Source: Gammaproteobacteria bacterium (lineage in GTDB: Bacteria > Pseudomonadota > Gammaproteobacteria > SZUA-229). Taken from it: a stretch of DNA of 5,164 nucleotides. Positions within the stretch are counted from its first letter, which is position 1. Each line of letters opens with the position of its first letter. The notes below the pieces were generated by a model. It was given only the letters and a program-made list of their open reading frames with translations. It had not been told where the DNA came from and made no database searches. The stretch lies in contig DROB01000310.1 in the NCBI GenBank assembly GCA_011321985.1, forward strand, positions 1 to 5,164. Direction: 5' to 3'. Shown here piece after piece: positions 1 through 5,164 of this stretch. The position numbers were made by a program, and so were the translations under genes.

Positions 1-66
1 GCTGTGCGCAAAGGTACCGATGTCGATCAACCACGAAATTTGGCCAAGTCGGTCACGGTCGAATAA
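1..66 (+). CDS. glmS: glutamine--fructose-6-phosphate aminotransferase (isomerizing), C-terminal end only
   Basis: The first reading frame gives 21 residues ending in a TAA stop at 64-66. They contain KGTDVDQPRNLAKSVTVE, which is the near-invariant C-terminus of GlmS in gammaproteobacteria. GlmS makes glucosamine-6-phosphate from fructose-6-phosphate and glutamine, the first step to UDP-GlcNAc for peptidoglycan and LPS, in the cytoplasm. This tail closes the isomerase domain and carries the conserved lysine of the sugar site (in the NLAK segment). The rest of the gene lies left of the window. The identification rests on remembered family sequence; it is short but highly diagnostic. No clear rho-independent terminator follows the stop, which fits an insertion having separated the gene from its native downstream sequence. 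Confidence 0.93.
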   Translation, partial: AVRKGTDVDQPRNLAKSVTVE

Positions 67-86
67 ACCTGAATTTGAGCTATCAC
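20..86 (+). other. attTn7-type target site (glmS 3' end plus insertion spacer)
   Basis: In Tn7 the TnsD protein binds the last codons of glmS and directs insertion roughly 25 bp beyond the stop codon. Here the conserved C-terminal codons are intact, and a Tn7-like terminus begins at 87, 20 bases after the stop. The five bases before it, ATCAC at 82-86, would be the left copy of the target duplication. The target function is inferred from the family. The exact 5-bp partner copy was not found at a convincing right boundary. Confidence 0.55.
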
Positions 87-157
87 TGTAGCACGGCAAA
101 AAAGTTTGCAATTGAGGATACAAGCCCGCAATCTAAGACAAAAATGATTGTAATCTA
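87..157 (+). mobile_element. Tn7-like transposon end with two TnsB-like binding repeats
   Basis: The segment starts with TGT, the conserved terminal triplet of Tn7 elements. After 8 bp (TGTAGCAC) comes a 21-bp repeat at 95-115 (GGCAAAAAAGTTTGCAATTG plus A). The Tn7 left end, as I remember it, has the same layout: TGT, 8 bp in to a GACAA-type TnsB site, and about 21 of the first 30 bases match without gaps. A second copy lies at 137-157 (GACAAAAATGATTGTAATCT plus A), matching the first at about 15 of 21 positions, spaced like the separated sites of Tn7-L rather than the overlapping ones of Tn7-R. Weaker A-rich copies may follow near 194-214 and 233-256. No tnsABCDE genes are in the window, so this is either the edge of a cargo-only or decayed element, or a remnant. 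The comparison was made by eye from memory. Confidence 0.6.
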
Positions 158-255
158 CCACCGAAACGTTATTTTTATGGTGTACGGGTAAAGGGTAAAA
201 TATTTTCAACATTGCGCCCTAATACTTCTCGAAACAAAAAAATTAATGCATTCAA

Positions 256-355
256 TGTAACCTGTTGAATTGGTCGCCTGGAATACAAGCATTTTGAGAT
301 AACGGCATGAGCACTACAAACGGGGCGTGGGGTCCCGTTAATTAAGCTGTTAGAT
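256..355 (+). repeat. possible attC-like recombination site upstream of the first cargo gene
   Basis: The right end has GTTAGAT at 349-355, a perfect fit to the integron core GTTRRRY. The left end has TGTAAC at 256-261, whose TAAC pairs with GTTA. Inside these, TTGAATT (265-271) pairs with AATTAA (340-345) if one G is left unpaired, and both are separated from the outer boxes by 3 bases. This resembles the R''-L''-L'-R' order with an extrahelical base. Competing pairings exist: TAACGG (300-305) with CCGTTA (335-340), and AACGGG (319-324) with CCCGTT (334-339). The left box does not fit the full consensus. A start codon follows 16 bases after the right core, as in gene cassettes. No integrase gene is visible. 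Low confidence; it could be an unrelated hairpin. Confidence 0.28.
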
Positions 356-371
356 TTGTAAATGGAATAAT

Positions 372-791
372 ATGAGCAAGAACATATTTCGCACAATCGT
401 TCTTTTAATATTTGTAATCGCAATACTGTCTGGTGTCCTTGGTTACTATTACCCAACTAAGGCAACGCTCGAGTTTTATGAGTTTTATTACTCAGTACAT
501 GCTGCCACAGAAGATTCTATCCTTATAACAGCTACATTTTTTGTTGGCGCAATTTTAATGATTGGATCATTAATAGGTATATTATTATTCTGGCGACCAT
601 CAAGGTGGCTCTATATTATCAGTTACATTCTCTTGATTCCAAGTTACTATATAGAGCCAACATTCATTTATTCACCCACATCAAAAATACTTTATGATAT
701 TGGCATGATTGGTAGTGGTGTTATATTGGCAGCAATGTTTTTAGAGCCAATTAACAGTATGTTTAATAAAAAATCTAACAAGGCAAATTAA
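372..791 (+). CDS. small four-helix membrane protein of unknown function
   Basis: This 139-residue protein is not one I can assign to a named family. It has about four hydrophobic segments: residues 5-27 (starts after a short basic end, no signal-peptidase site evident), 50-74, 79-94 and 106-126. A polar loop with several Tyr and Glu residues lies at 28-49, and there is a Lys/Asn-rich tail. It is therefore likely an inner-membrane protein. The start ATG at 372 has a weak GGA at 364-366. Codon use is strongly AT-biased, unlike the core genes to the right, which suggests horizontal origin. Its TAA stop overlaps the left arm of a hairpin at 787-848, an arrangement typical of integron cassettes. 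It is separated from the next gene by 79 bases and may be an independent unit. No catalytic motif is visible. Confidence 0.75.
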   Translation: MSKNIFRTIVLLIFVIAILSGVLGYYYPTKATLEFYEFYYSVHAATEDSILITATFFVGAILMIGSLIGILLFWRPSRWLYIISYILLIPSYYIEPTFIYSPTSKILYDIGMIGSGVILAAMFLEPINSMFNKKSNKAN

Positions 792-848
792 CATGGACAT
801 TTTGTTACGCTGCGCTTCACAAAATTCCAGTTATTTGCGGCGTTATGC
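787..848 (+). repeat. strong hairpin resembling an integron attC site
   Basis: The stop codon of the preceding gene merges into TAAC (789-792). Then GGA (795-797), an unpaired C798 and ATTTTGT (799-805) pair with ACAAAAT (819-825) and TCC (826-828), followed by GTTA (830-833), which pairs with TAAC. The loop is 13 bases. A second core-like GTTATGC lies at 842-848, 22 bases before the next start codon. Opposed TAAC/GTTA boxes, an extrahelical base in one arm, and the stop codon of the upstream gene inside the site are attC features. Against this, the spacers are only 2 and 1 bases if GTTA at 830 is the core, and very unequal if GTTATGC at 842 is. There is no T-run, so a rho-independent terminator is unlikely. 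The hairpin is seen directly; the attC role is inference. Confidence 0.38.
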
Positions 849-870
849 GTAAAAGGAATAGATAGCCAAC

Positions 871-1098
871 ATGTTCGCACCACCACCAATAAGATTTTCC
901 AATAAATGTAAACGTTGTGGTTTACGCTATCCAAAAAAAGCAGGAAAATGTGTGCACTGTGACGGGCTCTCTGACAGTGAAATGGAAGACATGCTAATAC
1001 AAAAGAAACAAGCACATGTAAATACTGCAAATATTGGTAATTTGTTTCTTTATTTGGCTGTATTAATAATTGTTGGTATAGCAATATTATCACTATAA
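871..1098 (+). CDS. zinc-ribbon protein with a single C-terminal membrane helix, unknown function
   Basis: This 75-residue protein has two CxxC knuckles, Cys13/Cys16 and Cys27/Cys30, ten residues apart in a basic Lys/Arg-rich context, which is a classic zinc ribbon or rubredoxin-like knuckle. A short acidic-to-polar linker (31-54) leads to a hydrophobic helix at about 55-75 that ends the protein. The layout is a cytosolic zinc ribbon anchored by its C-terminus in the membrane. Similar short proteins of unknown role occur in marine gammaproteobacteria as I recall, but I cannot name the family. An AGGA lies upstream (854-857), 13 bases from the ATG, a long spacing. The gene that follows begins only 30 bases after the stop, so the two are probably cotranscribed and may act together at the membrane. 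Zinc ligation is inferred from the cysteine pattern. Confidence 0.75.
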   Translation: MFAPPPIRFSNKCKRCGLRYPKKAGKCVHCDGLSDSEMEDMLIQKKQAHVNTANIGNLFLYLAVLIIVGIAILSL

Positions 1099-1128
1099 AT
1101 ATTAGATTAACTAAATAAGCCAATACTT

Positions 1129-1650
1129 ATGATGAAAGGATTAAAAGATATTTATTTTTATAATGCAAATGGGCTTGCTACTGAGTTAAAAGATGGATCA
1201 TTTTCACAGTATAGAGCAGTAAAGCACCTTATAGCCAGTTTAGTTCTTTTTGGCATCGGGTTTGAAATCCCGGTCACAATAAAATTTACAGAATCCAATA
1301 TAAATGCTGCACAACTTATAGTGCAAATCGTTTTATTTATAATTGCTGGCGTTATTAGTTATTATGGTGCGTGGCTAGTCTACCAAGTTAATGAAAAAGG
1401 TGATGGTAAAGACTTTTTTATGAGGTTTACAGTTCTTTCACTACCAGTTGCCATACAGTTAATTGTTATATTCTTATGGGTAGGTCTTTTATTTGCTGTT
1501 GTAGCTATAGCATTAACGTCAACAATTGGTATATTAGGCGCATACTTAACGCTTGTCGGTGTATTTGTAGCGGTTCCCGTATTTTTAATTCTTTACTTTA
1601 TAAGGCTTCGTAAATATATTGCTATAGCAGCAGGCGTAAATGAACAATAA
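1129..1650 (+). CDS. four-helix membrane protein of unknown function, paired with the zinc-ribbon gene
   Basis: This 173-residue protein has a soluble N-terminal stretch of about 33 residues containing LKDIYFYNANGL, then hydrophobic segments at about 34-51, 62-85, 101-129 and 132-158. A conserved-looking charged loop (NEKGDGKDFFMRF, 88-100) lies between helices two and three, and a basic RLRK follows the last helix. The shape recalls YIP1-like or other small inner-membrane proteins of unknown function, but I do not recognise a named family. Two ATGs stand in tandem at 1129 and 1132. Neither has a good ribosome-binding site, and the second (MKGLKDIY) may be the true start. It follows the zinc-ribbon gene by 30 bases and is AT-rich like it. 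No recognisable terminator or cassette site follows its stop. Confidence 0.75.
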   Translation: MMKGLKDIYFYNANGLATELKDGSFSQYRAVKHLIASLVLFGIGFEIPVTIKFTESNINAAQLIVQIVLFIIAGVISYYGAWLVYQVNEKGDGKDFFMRFTVLSLPVAIQLIVIFLWVGLLFAVVAIALTSTIGILGAYLTLVGVFVAVPVFLILYFIRLRKYIAIAAGVNEQ

Positions 1651-1684
1651 AGTATCAAAACAGCTATTTCATGCATTCCTGCGC

Positions 1685-1736
1685 AAAGTTTGATGTTTCT
1701 AATGTTTGATTTTAACGATTAACCCTTGATTAACAA
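1685..1736 (+). repeat. short direct repeats in the leader upstream of miaB
   Basis: AAAGTTTGAT at 1685-1694 recurs as AATGTTTGAT at 1701-1710, 16 bases apart. GATTAAC at 1717-1723 recurs at 1728-1734 exactly 11 bases on, about one helical turn, and TGATTTTAAC at 1707-1716 is a related third version. Helical phasing suggests possible protein-binding boxes, but in such AT-rich DNA chance repetition is also plausible. No partner regulator is known. Confidence 0.3.
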
Positions 1737-1832
1737 TGAGTTACATGACCTTGCAGTATAAGCCATATTTTATGATTGTGAGTTTTGCTGTCGATCAGGG
1801 GGCAATAGCAGGTATTTTTTCAGCTCTGGTAT

Positions 1833-1867
1833 TTGAGATAGATATTGGCCAGACTGACAAGTATAAT
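1833..1867 (+). promoter_or_regulatory. candidate sigma-70 promoter for the miaB cluster
   Basis: A perfect -10 hexamer TATAAT lies at 1862-1867, which would start transcription near 1874 and give a leader of about 26 bases before the miaB ATG. The nearest good -35-like hexamer, TTGAGA at 1833-1838, is 23 bases away, too far for a normal spacer, so the promoter would be weak or activator-dependent. The position just upstream of the first gene of a conserved operon is the main support. Confidence 0.35.
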
Positions 1868-1900
1868 TGACACTATATATGGTTACACTATCAGGTACGA

Positions 1901-3361
1901 ATGCCAGCTAAACCGACGACTACGCCAACGCGTAAATTGTTCATCAAGACCTATGGATGTCAGATGAATGAGTATGATTCTTCTCGAATATCCGATGTTC
2001 TTGCTGACTCACACGATCTCGAACTCACTTCAGACCCGGAAGAAGCCGATGTGCTCCTGCTGAATACCTGTTCGATCAGGGAAAAGGCGCAGGAAAAAGT
2101 TTTCTCTCAACTGGGTCGCTGGAAGAACTGGAAGAAAGACAAGCCTGATCTGATCATCGGTGTGGGAGGATGTGTCGCCAGTCAGGAAGGTGCAGAGATA
2201 CAGAAACGAGCACCCTATGTCGATGTCGTGTTCGGGCCACAGACCATACACCGGTTACCAGAGATGATATCTGGCACCAGTGATACGCATAGAAAGATCG
2301 TTGATATCAGCTTTCCTGAGATCGAAAAATTTGACTGTATGCCTGAGCCCAGGGCAGATGGCCCGACGGCCTTTGTCTCTATCATGGAAGGGTGCAGCAA
2401 GTATTGCAGTTTTTGCGTGGTGCCCTATACCCGGGGTGAAGAAGTCAGTCGCCCGTTCGATGACGTGCTTGCTGAGGTAGCCGGTCTGGCGCGGCAGGGT
2501 GTGCGTGAAGTGAATCTTCTGGGGCAGAATGTGAATGCTTATCGTGGTGATATGGACGACAGCGAGAATGAAGGGGGAGGTGAAACGAAAGCTGATCTGG
2601 CCTTGCTGATACATTATGTTGCAGCGATAGACGGTATCGAGCGGATAAGGTTTACTACCTCACACCCGATGGAATTTAATGATGACCTCATCGAGGTTTA
2701 TGCGCAGGTGCCCGAGCTGGTCAGTTTTTTACATCTGCCGGTACAAAGTGGTTCAGATAAAATTCTTGCGGCCATGAAACGTGGTCATACGGCAGAACAG
2801 TACAAAGAGATCATTCGTCGCCTTAAGATTGCACGACCGGATATATCCATCTCTTCTGATTTTATTATCGGTTTTCCGGATGAGACCGATGCCGATTTTG
2901 CCGACACCATGAAGTTGATCGAAGAAGTCGGTTTCGATCATTCTTTCAGCTTTATCTATAGTGCTCGACCAGGGACACCGGCGGCCACGTTGGTCGATAG
3001 CACCACAGACCTGATCAAGAAGCATCGTCTGGCCATCCTGCAGGATATCATTACCTCAAATGCCGCAGCGATTAATCAGCAGATGGTCGGTACCACGCAG
3101 TCGGTACTGGTCGACAGTCTCTCCAGAAAAAGTGAGGCACAGATTTCAGGGCGTACAGAAAATAATCGTGTCATCAATTTCGTTGGGGATAAAAACCTGA
3201 TCGGCAAGTTTGTCGATGTCAGGGTTACCGAGGCACGTACCAATTCGTTACAGGGCGAGCTGCTCGGTTTGTCCGAGATCGAAATTCCTGAACAGATGGA
3301 AACCCGGCTAAACAGGAATCGACAGGATGATCTTCGTAGTGATAGACACGTTTCCTTATAA
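1901..3361 (+). CDS. miaB: tRNA-2-methylthio-N6-isopentenyladenosine synthase (MiaB methylthiotransferase)
   Basis: MiaB is a radical-SAM enzyme that adds a methylthio group at C2 of i6A37 in tRNAs reading UNN codons, giving ms2i6A and stabilising codon pairing. The protein has 486 residues, close to the roughly 474 of the E. coli enzyme. The N-terminal UPF0004 domain (about 11-130) carries the auxiliary-cluster cysteines Cys20 (KTYGCQMNEYDS), Cys57 (NTCSIREKA) and Cys91 (GGCVAS). The radical-SAM core begins with the CxxxCxxC motif Cys165, Cys169 and Cys172 (EGCSKYCSFCVVPYTRG). LLGQNVNAY, RFTTSHP and HLPVQSGSD follow, all signatures of MiaB. A C-terminal TRAM domain lies at about 393-456, with a 30-residue polar tail. 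A small Asp/Glu/Gly-rich insertion sits at 217-230. The start is supported by AGG at 1893-1895. It heads the operon; phoH-like follows after 36 bases. Confidence 0.97.
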   Translation: MPAKPTTTPTRKLFIKTYGCQMNEYDSSRISDVLADSHDLELTSDPEEADVLLLNTCSIREKAQEKVFSQLGRWKNWKKDKPDLIIGVGGCVASQEGAEIQKRAPYVDVVFGPQTIHRLPEMISGTSDTHRKIVDISFPEIEKFDCMPEPRADGPTAFVSIMEGCSKYCSFCVVPYTRGEEVSRPFDDVLAEVAGLARQGVREVNLLGQNVNAYRGDMDDSENEGGGETKADLALLIHYVAAIDGIERIRFTTSHPMEFNDDLIEVYAQVPELVSFLHLPVQSGSDKILAAMKRGHTAEQYKEIIRRLKIARPDISISSDFIIGFPDETDADFADTMKLIEEVGFDHSFSFIYSARPGTPAATLVDSTTDLIKKHRLAILQDIITSNAAAINQQMVGTTQSVLVDSLSRKSEAQISGRTENNRVINFVGDKNLIGKFVDVRVTEARTNSLQGELLGLSEIEIPEQMETRLNRNRQDDLRSDRHVSL

Positions 3362-3397
3362 ACTTTTCTCCGTAAGTATCAGAGGTTATGACCTTTA

Positions 3398-4390
3398 ATG
3401 CGCAATACTGAAAACCAGATGCCTTCGAATATATCAACGATTCAGTTCGAGCTATCACCTGCTGATAATGATCGTCTGGCTAATCTATGTGGACCGGTCA
3501 ATAAACATATAGATCAGATAGAGGATTTCTATAAGGTCAACATCAACTGCCGCAGTAACCAGTTCGAGATCAGTGGCGATGGTCGTTATCTGAAAACAGT
3601 AAAAAATACGATACAGACTCTTTATAATGTTGCCGGGCATGAAACTCTGTCACCAGCGACAATACAGCTCTACCTGAATGATAACGTCAAAGATGATCCG
3701 GCTGGGTCGAGATCAGTCGAATATGACGGTGATAGTTCAGTCAAAAACCGGCATGGAAAGATCAGTGGACGAGGTAAGAGTCAGCAACAATACCTCGAAT
3801 ATATCAGGACCAGTGATCTCACTATCGGAGTCGGCCCTGCGGGTACGGGTAAAACCTATCTCGCTGTCGCCAGTGCGGTAGAAGCACTGGAGAGTGACCT
3901 GGTCGACCGTCTGATCCTGGTACGTCCAGCGGTCGAAGCAGGTGAGAGACTGGGCTTTTTACCCGGTGACCTGGCGCAGAAGATTGATCCTTATCTGCGA
4001 CCGATGTACGATGCGCTGTTCGAGATGATGGGGCAACAAAAAGTGGCCAAATACATCGAGCGGAATGTTATCGAAATTGCACCACTGGCTTATATGCGCG
4101 GTCGTACGCTTAACGATTCGTTCATTATTCTCGATGAAGCGCAAAATACTACCATCGATCAGATGAAGATGTTTCTGACCCGGATCGGCTTTGGTTCTAA
4201 AGCGGTGATCACCGGAGATATAACACAGGTCGATCTACCACGTGAGAAAACTTCGGGCTTACGCCATGCTCTGAAGATATTGTCAGGTATCGAAGGTATC
4301 GGTATCACACGGTTTCAGAAAGGCGACATCGTCAGGCACCCACTGGTGAAAAAAATTGTTTCAGCTTATGAAGAGGATGAGTCGAAGTGA
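3398..4390 (+). CDS. ybeZ: PhoH-family ATPase YbeZ
   Basis: This is a cytoplasmic P-loop NTPase of the PhoH/YbeZ group, which in many bacteria is encoded beside ybeY and works with it in RNA metabolism and ribosome maturation; a helicase-like role is suggested for the family. Of 330 residues, about 12-95 form the KH-like N-terminal region. A polar linker (about 96-120) then leads to the ATPase core. Walker A is GPAGTGKT at 146-153. Walker B is FIILDEAQNT at 242-251, with the DE pair at 246-247, followed by the sensor segment KAVITGDITQVDLP. The family's RPAVEAGERLGFLPGD block is intact. AGAGGT at 3381-3386 lies 11 bases before the chosen ATG; the next in-frame Met is residue 8, so the exact start is uncertain. 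It ends 34 bases before ybeY. The symbol phoH is also used, though the E. coli phoH gene is a different paralogue. Confidence 0.95.
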   Translation: MRNTENQMPSNISTIQFELSPADNDRLANLCGPVNKHIDQIEDFYKVNINCRSNQFEISGDGRYLKTVKNTIQTLYNVAGHETLSPATIQLYLNDNVKDDPAGSRSVEYDGDSSVKNRHGKISGRGKSQQQYLEYIRTSDLTIGVGPAGTGKTYLAVASAVEALESDLVDRLILVRPAVEAGERLGFLPGDLAQKIDPYLRPMYDALFEMMGQQKVAKYIERNVIEIAPLAYMRGRTLNDSFIILDEAQNTTIDQMKMFLTRIGFGSKAVITGDITQVDLPREKTSGLRHALKILSGIEGIGITRFQKGDIVRHPLVKKIVSAYEEDESK

Positions 4391-4424
4391 AGCCGAACAG
4401 GTTTTACTTCCAGGCTGACATATC

Positions 4425-4940
4425 ATGACCGTCATTGTTGAAGTCTCCGTCTCGGAAGACCTGACAGCTGAGCTGGATTCGGAGATAACGGGATCTGATG
4501 ATGTTCCTCCGGACAGAGGTCAACATATACCCGAGCAGTCATTGCTACAGGCATGGGCAACAGCATCCTATCTGAATGCGAAACCTGCAGTGACCAGTAT
4601 GCTGATAACCACGATGGAAGAGATGCAGCAACTCAATAAACAGTACCGGGAGAAGGACCGGCCCACCAATGTTCTATCTTTTCCTATGCGATCGCCCGAA
4701 GTTATCGATATGCAGCTGCTGGGTGATATCGCTCTGTGTGCATCGATCATCAATCAGGAGGCGATCCAGCAGTCCATGAAGAAGGACGCACATTGGGCGC
4801 ATATGGTAGTGCATGGTATGTTGCACCTGCAGGGATTCGACCATATCGAAAACAGTGATGCCGAAGAGATGGAACAGCTGGAGATAAAGATATTAGGTCA
4901 GCTCGGTATCGCCAACCCTTATCGACAGACCGGCATTTAA
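4425..4940 (+). CDS. ybeY: endoribonuclease YbeY (rRNA maturation factor)
   Basis: YbeY is a zinc-dependent single-strand RNase needed for 16S rRNA 3'-end maturation and 70S quality control. The protein has 171 residues. The metal site is the H3xH5xH signature HGMLHLQGFDH, with ligands His130, His134 and His140. Upstream is the conserved block REKDRPTNVLSFP, with the family arginine and NVLSFP, then LLGDIALC. The N-terminus carries an acidic stretch (about 8-35) that makes it longer than the roughly 155-residue E. coli protein. AGG at 4412-4414 is a modest ribosome-binding site, 10 bases from the ATG. It stands directly after ybeZ, its usual functional partner, and four bases before corC, implying one transcript with translational coupling. 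Confidence 0.96.
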   Translation: MTVIVEVSVSEDLTAELDSEITGSDDVPPDRGQHIPEQSLLQAWATASYLNAKPAVTSMLITTMEEMQQLNKQYREKDRPTNVLSFPMRSPEVIDMQLLGDIALCASIINQEAIQQSMKKDAHWAHMVVHGMLHLQGFDHIENSDAEEMEQLEIKILGQLGIANPYRQTGI

Positions 4941-4944
4941 GCAT

Positions 4945-5164
4945 ATGAAAAAGAAAGACGATAAAGTGAACCTGTTTAAGGCCCTGACAGATAAATTCTT
5001 TAAAGAAAAAGATGAACGTGCCGCCCTGCTGCAACATCTACGTGATGCTCAGCGTAAAGGCATAATCAATCTCGATGCCCTGATGATGATCGAAGGTGTG
5101 TTCCAGGTCTCCGAGATGCGGGTACGCGATATCATGGTGCCACGTTCACACCTCGTGGTGGTAC
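4945..5164 (+). CDS. corC: CorC/YbeX CBS-domain protein, N-terminal part cut by the window edge
   Basis: The ATG at 4945 opens 73 complete codons that run off the right edge. It begins with a basic Lys/Asp-rich stretch (MKKKDDKVNLFKAL), then a helical region. From about residue 43 comes DALMMIEGVFQVSEMRVRDI followed by MVPRS. This last part is the characteristic lead-in to the first CBS domain of the CorC/YbeX family, whose E. coli members have GVMDIADQRVRDIMIPRS. CorC was linked to magnesium and cobalt efflux, and YbeX has been tied to ribosome metabolism; the biochemical role is unsettled. Only four bases separate it from the ybeY stop, and there is no evident ribosome-binding site of its own, so it probably relies on coupling. 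The CBS pair and the transporter-associated domain lie beyond the window. Confidence 0.92.
   Translation, partial: MKKKDDKVNLFKALTDKFFKEKDERAALLQHLRDAQRKGIINLDALMMIEGVFQVSEMRVRDIMVPRSHLVVV

Noticed and set aside
27..456. Minus-strand open frames over the glmS end and the following spacer
   Set aside because: They overlap glmS, the transposon-like end and the start of the first cargo gene, and show no protein-like features or ribosome-binding sites.
788..1123. Minus-strand open frame of 111 codons opposite the zinc-ribbon gene
   Set aside because: The opposite strand encodes a coherent zinc ribbon and membrane helix. The hydrophobic look of this frame reflects the complementary AT-rich sequence.
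1643..1664. Sequence AACAATAAAGTATCAAAACA, similar to the Tn7 TnsB consensus
   Set aside because: It is in the same orientation as the left-end repeats rather than inverted, has no TGT 8 bp outside it, and overlaps the end of a coding region. AT-rich DNA makes such a match plausible by chance.
1783..1797. TTTTGCTGTCGATCA, which has the spacing of an inverted Tn7-like end
   Set aside because: The similarity to the left end stops after about 15 bases, the terminal triplet is TCA rather than ACA, and the following bases do not repeat ATCAC.
1783..1820. Possible rho-independent terminator: TTTGCTGT pairing with ATAGCAGG before TATTTTTT
   Set aside because: The stem relies on three G-U pairs and has a 13-base loop, so it is too weak to annotate.
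1736..1870. Open frame of 44 codons (starting MSYMTLQYKPYF) in the leader between the last cargo gene and miaB
   Set aside because: It has no ribosome-binding site, resembles no protein I know, and its stop overlaps the candidate -10 box. A frame this short is expected by chance.
2030..3025. Several open frames on the minus strand within miaB
   Set aside because: They are shadows of a strongly supported gene, with no start signals or recognisable protein content.

Overview
The window comes from a gammaproteobacterial chromosome; I cannot name the genus. The evidence is a conserved housekeeping cluster on the right, miaB - phoH-like (ybeZ) - ybeY - corC/ybeX, with textbook motifs, and the last 21 codons of glmS at the left edge. 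All genes read on the + strand.

Layout: (1) bases 1-66 are the 3' end of glmS, whose C-terminal codons are the recognition site for Tn7-family transposons. (2) Starting 20 bases after the glmS stop, at 87, is a sequence that looks like the end of a Tn7-type element: a terminal TGT, then 8 bp in to a TnsB-like binding repeat (95-115), and a second related repeat 42 bp on (137-157). (3) Bases 67-1900 form an AT-rich accessory block (about one third G+C in a line I counted, against 48-60% in two miaB lines). It holds three small genes of unknown function: a four-helix membrane protein (372-791), a zinc-ribbon protein with one C-terminal membrane helix (871-1098), and another four-helix membrane protein (1129-1650). 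Hairpin-forming segments resembling integron attC sites lie before the first gene (256-355) and between the first and second (787-848). No transposase or integron integrase is in view. (4) Bases 1651-1900 are a non-coding leader to miaB, with short tandem repeats and a consensus -10 box. (5) From 1901 to the right edge is the miaB-ybeZ-ybeY-corC cluster, tightly spaced and probably cotranscribed.

The core genes serve tRNA modification (MiaB), RNA processing and ribosome maturation (YbeZ, YbeY) and membrane or ion-related functions (CorC). The accessory block looks like cargo or debris of a Tn7-like insertion at the glmS site. The proposed far transposon end next to miaB was sought and not convincingly found, so the element may be decayed or rearranged.
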